64,000 nucleotides of DNA from Rufibacter roseolus. Its GTDB lineage: Bacteria; Bacteroidota; Bacteroidia; Cytophagales; Hymenobacteraceae. Where the stretch lies: contig NZ_JAFMSU010000003.1 in the NCBI RefSeq assembly GCF_017916365.1, forward strand, positions 744,001 through 808,000, read 5' to 3'. Made by a program: the position numbers and the translations under genes. Under the pieces are notes generated by a model. The model did not search any database, was not told where the DNA came from, and saw nothing but the letters and a program-made list of their open reading frames with translations. Shown here piece by piece: positions 58,572 through 64,000 of this stretch; the stretch's first letter is position 1, and every line of letters begins with the position of its first letter.

Positions 58572-58641
58572 CGCAGGCAATTCCCCACGGTATAGCCTCA
58601 TGTAATTCTTAATTCCCGATTCTTAATTCCTAATTCTCCCA

Positions 58642-60102
58642 GTGTCTCCTCTGCTTATCCTCGGCATCATTGTCGCTTATTTCTGCTTGTTGCTGGCCGT
58701 TTCCTTTATAACCAGTAAGAAAGGCGAGTCAACGACCGCTTTCTTTTTAGCCAACCGTGAGTCGCCGTGGTACGTGGTGGCGTTTGGCATGATCGGGACT
58801 ACGCTCTCGGGCATCACGTTTGTGTCCATTCCTGGTATGGTGGAAAAATCGGGGTTCACGTACCTGCAGATGGTGCTGGGCTATGCGCTAGGGTACCTGG
58901 TAATTGGGCTGGTGCTGCTGCCGCTGTATTATCGGCTGCAATTGGTTTCCATCTACACGTACCTGGAGCAACGGCTGGGATTCTGGTCTTACAAAACCGG
59001 CAGCGCCTTCTTCCTGCTCTCGCGTACCATGAGCGCGGCATTGCGGCTGTACCTGGTGGCCGGCGTGCTGCAGTTGGCGGTATTTGGGCCGCTGGGCATT
59101 CCGTTTGCGGGCACAGTGGGCATTACCATCGCGTTCATATGGGTGTACACGTTCAGGGGCGGCATGAAAACCATCATCTGGACCGATACCTTTCAGACCC
59201 TGGCCATGCTCCTGTGCCTGGGCATCTGCATCTGGGTTGTTTCTGAGGAACTGCAACTTTCCTTTACCGGTATGACCGAGGCCATAGGGCAGAGCAAATA
59301 TGCCCAGGTATGGGTTTGGGACGCCAAAGCGCCTAATTTCCTCCTGAAGCAGTTAGTGGCCGGAGCTTTCATCACCATTGCCATGACGGGGCTAGACCAG
59401 GACATGATGCAGAAGAACCTGAGTTGCCGCAACCTGCCCGAGGCCCAGAAGAACATGTTCTGGTTCACGGTGATTCTACTGGTGGTGAACCTTCTGTTCC
59501 TGATCCTGGGTGCCCTTCTCTACTTCTACGCAACCAAAAAAGGAATCCTGCTGCCCAGCAAAGGAGACGATGTCTTCCCTGAGCTGGCCCTGCGTCATTT
59601 CCCGGTTGTAGCTGGGATAGCCTTCATTCTAGGCATCACGGCCATCACCTACGCCTCGGCAGACTCGGCGCTCACCTCACTCACTACCGCTTTCTGCGTG
59701 GATTTCCTTCATTTCCAGCATCGGCCGGAGGCCCAACGCATCCGCTATAAAAACTGGGTGCACCTGGCTTTCTCGGGATTGCTGATGGTGGTGATCCTGC
59801 TCTTCAGGCTGTACAACGACGAAAGCATCATCGCCACGCTTTTCACGCTGGTGGGCTACACCTATGGCCCCTTGCTGGGCATGTACAGTTTCGGGCTGCT
59901 GACCAAGCGTACGGTGCAAGACAGGTTGGTGCCGGTGTTTGGCGTGTTGTCTCCGGTGCTCACTTATGTGATCAGCGCGAACTCGCAGGAGTGGTTTTGG
60001 GGCTACCAGTTTGGCTTTGAGGTGCTGCTTTTGAACGGCCTGCTCATGTTTTTGGGCCTATGGTTGGTATCTGCCCGTAAAACTGCTCAGAAAGGCCTTT
60101 AA
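58642..60102 (+). CDS. Sodium:solute symporter (SSS family), paralog 2
   Basis: 486 residues, starting at GTG. It aligns along its length with the upstream paralog: SKKGESTTAFFLANRESPWY, LVSIYTYLEQRLGFWSYKTG, FRGGMKTIIWTDTFQTLAML and GITAITYASADSALTSLTTAF. Both probably carry related solutes with Na+ and arose by tandem duplication. The N-terminus (MSPLLILGIIVAYFCLLLAV) matches the paralog's (MSSTLILGIIAAYFCILILI), which supports the GTG start. Separate -7 boxes suggest separate expression. Confidence 0.92.
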   Translation: MSPLLILGIIVAYFCLLLAVSFITSKKGESTTAFFLANRESPWYVVAFGMIGTTLSGITFVSIPGMVEKSGFTYLQMVLGYALGYLVIGLVLLPLYYRLQLVSIYTYLEQRLGFWSYKTGSAFFLLSRTMSAALRLYLVAGVLQLAVFGPLGIPFAGTVGITIAFIWVYTFRGGMKTIIWTDTFQTLAMLLCLGICIWVVSEELQLSFTGMTEAIGQSKYAQVWVWDAKAPNFLLKQLVAGAFITIAMTGLDQDMMQKNLSCRNLPEAQKNMFWFTVILLVVNLLFLILGALLYFYATKKGILLPSKGDDVFPELALRHFPVVAGIAFILGITAITYASADSALTSLTTAFCVDFLHFQHRPEAQRIRYKNWVHLAFSGLLMVVILLFRLYNDESIIATLFTLVGYTYGPLLGMYSFGLLTKRTVQDRLVPVFGVLSPVLTYVISANSQEWFWGYQFGFEVLLLNGLLMFLGLWLVSARKTAQKGL

Positions 60103-60182
60103 CCCCATTTCATTAAGCTGCGGAAGTCAGGAGTATTGGCTACCTTTGCAGGTTGCTTTCCAAGATTAAGCAGATTTGTTCC

Positions 60183-60220
60183 AGTTTTAGCCCTACTTTC
60201 TTCAAAACCGGCGTAAAACG
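60183..60220. repeat. Intergenic dyad, copy 25
   Basis: AGTTTTAGCCCTACTTTCTT, CAAAACCGGCGTAAAACG. Confidence 0.65.
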
Positions 60221-60295
60221 GATTTGATAGTCTCAGAAAGCTTTTCTGGTGCTGCTTCCTTGCGGCCCAATTTAAATTTAACTATTAAATAGTAC

Positions 60296-62119
60296 ATGGC
60301 AAAACGAGGATTCGGGCCGGGAGCGGCTTCCGAACTTGAGACAGAAGGCAAACCCAAGCTGAACAAAGAGAGCTTGCGGCGTGGCCTTCAGATATTTAGA
60401 TTTCTGCTTCCCTACAAAGCCAAGTTCTACACGGGCCTGGTGTTTCTGCTTTTCTCCAGCCTTACGTTCATGGCTTTCCCGGCCGTGACGGGTATGCTGT
60501 TAGATGCGGCCGTGGGCAAACCTACCGCTTTCTTCCAAGACATTGACCTTATCGCGTTGCTGCTTTTCGGGGTGATTGCCTTGCAGGGAATCTTCTCTTT
60601 CTTCCGGGTCTATTTCTTTGCCCAGGTAAGTGAAAACGCCATCGCCGACATCCGCCAGAGCCTATACACCCAGTTCATGGGCCTGCCGCTCACATTCTTT
60701 GAACAACGCCGTGTGGGTGAGATCACCAGCCGCATCACCTCAGACGTGAGTTACATACAGGATGGTTTTTCCATTACCCTGGCCGAGCTATTCCGCCAGG
60801 TGACTACTCTGGTGGTGGGCATCGGGTTTATCATGTTTATTTCCGTGAAGCTTTCACTCTTCATGCTGGCCACTTTTCCGGTGCTAGTTATTTTGGCCAT
60901 GGTTTTCGGGAAAAGGCTTAAAAAGCTATCGCGCAAAACGCAGGATGAACTGGCTATCACCAATGTGATTGTGGAGGAAACTTTGCAGGCCATCCAGGTG
61001 GTGAAAGCCTTCACCAATGAGCTATTTGAGATCAACCGCTACAAGCAGGCTTTGGGCCGATCGGTGAAAACGGCCATCACCACCTCATTCTACCGGGGCG
61101 CTTTCATTTCCTTTATCATCATCGGGCTCTTTGGGGGTATTATTCTGGTGATCTGGTACGGCGCTACCCTGGTACAGCGTGGCGAGCTAACCTTTGGTGA
61201 GTTGACTTCCTTTATCCTGTACACGACCTTTATCGGGGCTTCAGTGGCCGGTCTGGGTGATTTGTACGCCAAGATCCAGGTGTCCATTGGTGCTTCTGAC
61301 CGTATTCTGGAGATTTTGGACCAACCGGTAGAGCAACCTAATGTGGGCCTTCCGGCAGCCACGCCGGTGAGATTGAACGGGAACGTACGTTATAACCATG
61401 TGGGCTTCTCCTACCCTACCCGCCCGGACTTGCCGGTACTGCAGAACATTGACTTTGATATTAAGGCCGGGGAGAAAATTGCCTTGGTGGGCTCCAGCGG
61501 CGCCGGAAAATCTACCATTGCGCAGTTACTCATGAAGTTCTACAAAGTAGAGCAGGGCACCATCTCTATTGACGGCCAGAACATCAATAACCTGCACCTC
61601 CATGACCTGCGCGGCAACATTGGTATTGTGCCGCAGGAGGTATTGCTCTTTGGCGGAACCATCAGGGAGAACATTGCCTACGGCCGTCCGGATGCCACCG
61701 ATGAAGAAGTGCTGATAGCTGCCCAAAAAGCCAATGCCCTGCAGTTTATCCAGTCTTTCCCCGAGGCATTCAACACGGTGGTGGGTGAGCGCGGTATTAA
61801 GCTCTCCGGAGGACAGCGTCAGCGCATCGCCATTGCCCGTGCCATCCTCAAAGACCCTGCAATTTTGATTCTGGATGAGGCCACCAGTTCCCTTGACTCT
61901 GAGTCTGAAATGCTGGTTCAGGAAGCCATGGATGAATTGATGAAAAACCGGACCACTATCATCATCGCTCACCGTCTGGCCACCATCAGAAAAGTAGACA
62001 AAATCCTGGTGATTGACAAAGGGCAGATTGTGGAGGAAGGCTCACATGAAGTACTGGCCAACAACCCAGATGGGATTTACGCGAACCTTCTGCGACTACA
62101 GTTTGACGTACATTCTTAA
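60296..62119 (+). CDS. ABC exporter, fused permease-ATPase (MsbA/ABCB type)
   Basis: 607 residues. Six membrane segments (about 35-330) form the type I exporter domain (LPYKAKFYTGLVFLLFSSLT, GEITSRITSDVSYIQDG), followed by the nucleotide-binding domain: Walker A GSSGAGKST, Q-loop IGIVPQEVLLF, signature LSGGQRQR, Walker B ILILDEATSSLDSES and the H-loop AHRLAT. It acts as a homodimer exporting a lipid or drug-like substrate. The N-terminus before TM1 is soluble and Gly/Glu-rich. The start at 60296 follows an AT-rich run without a clear -7 box. A 20-bp hairpin ends the gene. Confidence 0.94.
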   Translation: MAKRGFGPGAASELETEGKPKLNKESLRRGLQIFRFLLPYKAKFYTGLVFLLFSSLTFMAFPAVTGMLLDAAVGKPTAFFQDIDLIALLLFGVIALQGIFSFFRVYFFAQVSENAIADIRQSLYTQFMGLPLTFFEQRRVGEITSRITSDVSYIQDGFSITLAELFRQVTTLVVGIGFIMFISVKLSLFMLATFPVLVILAMVFGKRLKKLSRKTQDELAITNVIVEETLQAIQVVKAFTNELFEINRYKQALGRSVKTAITTSFYRGAFISFIIIGLFGGIILVIWYGATLVQRGELTFGELTSFILYTTFIGASVAGLGDLYAKIQVSIGASDRILEILDQPVEQPNVGLPAATPVRLNGNVRYNHVGFSYPTRPDLPVLQNIDFDIKAGEKIALVGSSGAGKSTIAQLLMKFYKVEQGTISIDGQNINNLHLHDLRGNIGIVPQEVLLFGGTIRENIAYGRPDATDEEVLIAAQKANALQFIQSFPEAFNTVVGERGIKLSGGQRQRIAIARAILKDPAILILDEATSSLDSESEMLVQEAMDELMKNRTTIIIAHRLATIRKVDKILVIDKGQIVEEGSHEVLANNPDGIYANLLRLQFDVHS

Positions 62120-62187
62120 GAAGCTCTTACAAGAAGGTAAGAATGCGGCTCTTAGGCGATGTTCCGGATCTATTTACGTAATAGTAA

Positions 62188-62230
62188 AACAAAGAGAGTT
62201 TGCTCCTGCGGGAGCAAACTCTCTTTGTTT
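62188..62230 (+). terminator. Terminator of the ABC exporter gene
   Basis: AAACAAAGAGAGTTTGCTCC (62188-62207) pairs perfectly with 62211-62230 (3-nt loop), followed by TTTACAG. Confidence 0.92.
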
Positions 62231-62456
62231 TTACAGCCATTGCTTGGAAAGAATTTGATATGATGATGGGCATTTGACCTTATTGGAAATTCAGCAGCGC
62301 TGACCAGGATTTGTTATTGCAGCTCATTATTTCCAACTTAATAATATATCCATAGGGTCAAAATGGCATCCGCTGATTTATGCCTCAATTCATTTATGGC
62401 CTATGGAAAACATTGAACATAGAGTTATGGAATGAATACAGAAAAGAAGGAAATAA
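62231..62456. other. AT-rich intergenic stretch
   Basis: No gene, RNA or repeat recognised between the converging ABC exporter and SusD genes, apart from their terminators. Confidence 0.5.
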
Positions 62457-62487
62457 AAAAGCCCTGGCAGATCCTACCAGGGCTTTT
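62457..62487 (-). terminator. Terminator of the susCD-like operon
   Basis: AAAAGCCCTGG / CCAGGGCTTTT; on the minus strand it ends in TTTTTTATT. Confidence 0.88.
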
Positions 62488-62518
62488 GACTAATCAGGCT
62501 TTAGACCTGAAATAATTC

Positions 62519-63946
62519 TTAGAATTTATCCCAGAAAACTTTTGAGGTAACGGTATTACCACCAATGGCAGCTGAAGCAGCTTCGGCGTTATCACCATTA
62601 CTGTTAAACTCCGTAGTTGGGTAAGTTAACCGAAGTGGAATCTCACTGATACCCAAAGCTGGTTTCACCAGGTTTGGAGCATCTAATCTTCTCCACTCTT
62701 TCCAACCTTCAACTGGGTTGTTGTAAAGGGCTAACCATTTTTGGGTACCAATTTTCTGCTTGTAATCTCCAGGAGCAGTCAGGTAGTTAACGCTTGGTTG
62801 CAGAATGTAAGCAGTTGCTTCGGCTTCAGTTCCACCCCACTCAGTGATAGAGGCAGTGATACCAGCATTGTAGTGACCCATTGCGGTTCCGCCTACAGCA
62901 AATCCTCTTTCAACTGCTTCGGCCAGCAAGAACTCAACTTCTGAGTATGACAACAGCATACCTGGGTTAGTAGGGCTCTCAAGGATAGTACCAGGAGCAG
63001 AGTTCGCAGAGTAAGAGTTTGGCGCACCGTAAGTACCACCTTTAAAGGTACCATTCTCCAATGGTTTGAAGTACTCATTTCTTCTTGGGTCATTCAACGC
63101 GTTCATTCTATCAATGATCGTGTTTGCTCCCACGAAGTCAGCTCTACCACTTTGTACTAGATCTGTCCAAACAGGGTTAGTGTTGGGGGTAGTAGCCAGG
63201 TAAGTGATATCTGCACTTTCTGTGTTAGATTTAATTACGTTAGGGGCTGCAGCCTCTACCATTGCTTTAGCTTTGGCAGGGTCCACATCTGCTAACGTCA
63301 TGCCCAGTCTCAATTTCAGAGAGTTGGCAAACTTAATCCAGTTAGGAACATTGCCATTGTAGATCAAATCAGCGGTACCTAATCCGGTAGCTGTAGCGTC
63401 AAACATACCAATCGCTTTGTCCAGACGAACAGTTAAATCAGCATAGATGGCAGCATCATCATCGTACTTAGGCAATACATTAGCAATGTCTAAGGCCTCT
63501 GAGTAAGGAACATCTCCAAAGGTATTTACCAATACAGACCAGGCATATACTTCCAGAACTTCAATAGAAGCTAACTGGTTTGCTTTAATCTTTGCATCTA
63601 AAAGATTATTCGCCGTGATAATGGTCTTGGCCTCTTTTAAATCACGCAGAACGTCACGGTAAAAAGGATCCCAGAAGTTTCTATCCACTTGTCTGGTAGC
63701 AATCACAAACTGGCTCTCATCTGGATACGTAGTAGCCGCCCAGTACTGTGCATAAAACCGGAAAGGGTTATTATTCACACTGGAACTGGTGATGATATTA
63801 GACAAGCTGCGCTCAGCACTAGTTACCAGAGTAGCACCCGGTACTTGAGTGGCGGCTTTCGTGTTGATATTATAATCATCTAAGCTATCTACACACGAAG
63901 TAGTGAATAGCAAAGCTGGAATGCAGAAATATAGTATTCTCTTCAT
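62519..63946 (-). CDS. SusD/RagB-family outer-membrane lipoprotein
   Basis: 475 residues. The lipoprotein signal is MKRILYFCIPALLFTTSC (Cys18), followed by DSLDDYNINTKAATQVPG, the start typical of the SusD_2 (RagB-like) group, then TPR-like helices (EVYAWSVLVNTFGDVPYSEAL) and PNWIKFANSLKLRLGMTLAD. SusD proteins cap a SusC TonB-dependent barrel and capture nutrients at the cell surface. The SusC gene ends 9 bp upstream, so both share one operon. The gene is more AT-rich in codon choice than most of the window. The ligand, glycan or other, is unknown because the rest of the locus lies outside. Confidence 0.93.
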   Translation of the reverse strand: MKRILYFCIPALLFTTSCVDSLDDYNINTKAATQVPGATLVTSAERSLSNIITSSSVNNNPFRFYAQYWAATTYPDESQFVIATRQVDRNFWDPFYRDVLRDLKEAKTIITANNLLDAKIKANQLASIEVLEVYAWSVLVNTFGDVPYSEALDIANVLPKYDDDAAIYADLTVRLDKAIGMFDATATGLGTADLIYNGNVPNWIKFANSLKLRLGMTLADVDPAKAKAMVEAAAPNVIKSNTESADITYLATTPNTNPVWTDLVQSGRADFVGANTIIDRMNALNDPRRNEYFKPLENGTFKGGTYGAPNSYSANSAPGTILESPTNPGMLLSYSEVEFLLAEAVERGFAVGGTAMGHYNAGITASITEWGGTEAEATAYILQPSVNYLTAPGDYKQKIGTQKWLALYNNPVEGWKEWRRLDAPNLVKPALGISEIPLRLTYPTTEFNSNGDNAEAASAAIGGNTVTSKVFWDKF

Positions 63947-63955
63947 TGTTCTTAA

Positions 63956-64000
63956 TTAAAATTTGAATCTAAGGTTAAATCCAATATTACGGGTAGTTGG
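63956..64000 (-). CDS. SusC-family TonB-dependent transporter (last 14 codons)
   Basis: Reading in from the right edge on the minus strand gives PTTRNIGFNLRFKF and a stop. This is the usual last beta-strand of SusC/RagA barrels, ending in Phe, directly upstream of the susD-like gene. The main part lies outside the window. Confidence 0.85.
   Translation of the reverse strand, partial: PTTRNIGFNLRFKF

Noticed and set aside
58605-58630. ATTCTTAATTCC repeat as a regulator site
   Set aside because: A 14-bp direct repeat in two units; could be simple slippage, and I have no evidence for binding.
447-60220. Dyads read as ordinary terminators only
   Set aside because: Most copies have imperfect arms, lack a T tract and also occur directly upstream of start codons (e.g. 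45882-45916), so termination alone does not explain them.

Overview
The window looks like chromosomal DNA of a Bacteroidota member, probably order Cytophagales and family Hymenobacteraceae (Rufibacter/Pontibacter-like; genus is inference). The evidence is a SusC/SusD pair at the right edge, a TonB-dependent receptor with an N-terminal carboxypeptidase-regulatory-like domain, fused SecDF, moderately GC-rich codon use, no Shine-Dalgarno signals, and many promoters with the Bacteroidota -7 box TAnnTTTG. Four promoters also have a TTG -33 box at 19-20 nt spacing. I see no prophage, insertion sequence, CRISPR array or defence island. Coding content is ordinary core and transport genes.

Layout. 1-5.7 kb: MlaE-type permease (cut by the left edge), RdgB, uridine kinase, a small secreted protein and SecDF. 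6-15 kb: transporters (YitT, APC permease, CNT nucleoside transporter, POT peptide transporter, Na+/H+ antiporter) around an Nfu Fe-S carrier. 15.6-18.2 kb: chorismate synthase translationally coupled to BatD. 18.4-20.1 kb: two exported ferritin-like proteins. 20.2-26.3 kb: QueG, an exported RidA-like protein, RuvB, glutaryl-CoA-type dehydrogenase and a transglutaminase-fold protein. 26.5-29.1 kb: a TonB receptor under a TPP riboswitch with a well-formed promoter. 29.2-36.5 kb: YceI with a MarR regulator, DedA, a DUF6799-like protein, dipeptide epimerase, a dicarboxylate/amino-acid symporter, a thioredoxin-fold lipoprotein and a small cytosolic protein. 36.7-46.5 kb: MFS transporter, type I pullulanase, an M16 peptidase pair, a large GAF protein and a macro-domain hydrolase. 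47-53.7 kb: FabV, two PAP2 phosphatase paralogs, small hypotheticals, tRNA-Leu(CAG), CinA and a methyltransferase. 53.7-64 kb: M61 peptidase, an outer-membrane-like protein, two tandem SSS symporters, an ABC exporter, SusD and the last codons of SusC.

The most distinctive feature is between the genes. An imperfect ~37-bp dyad (outer half-site close to GTTTTAGGCC, centre TTTT-n4-GAAA, then the inverted half-site) occurs about 27 times, in most of the longer intergenic gaps. In three places its arms are longer and fully complementary and form the core of a terminator hairpin. Other small palindrome families are also present: CCCCTCC/GGAGGGG, GGTCTGTC/GACAGACC, CCTCACAGG and a GATCCTTTCAGGATGAC hairpin. 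Many intrinsic terminators have unusually long perfect stems (16-24 bp).

Genes that work together: MarR with YceI; TPP riboswitch with the receptor (thiamin import); the M16 active/inactive pair; BatD with AroC (coupled); SusD with SusC (glycan or other nutrient uptake). Several genes occur as local paralog pairs (ferritin-like, PAP2, SSS), which suggests repeated local duplication.
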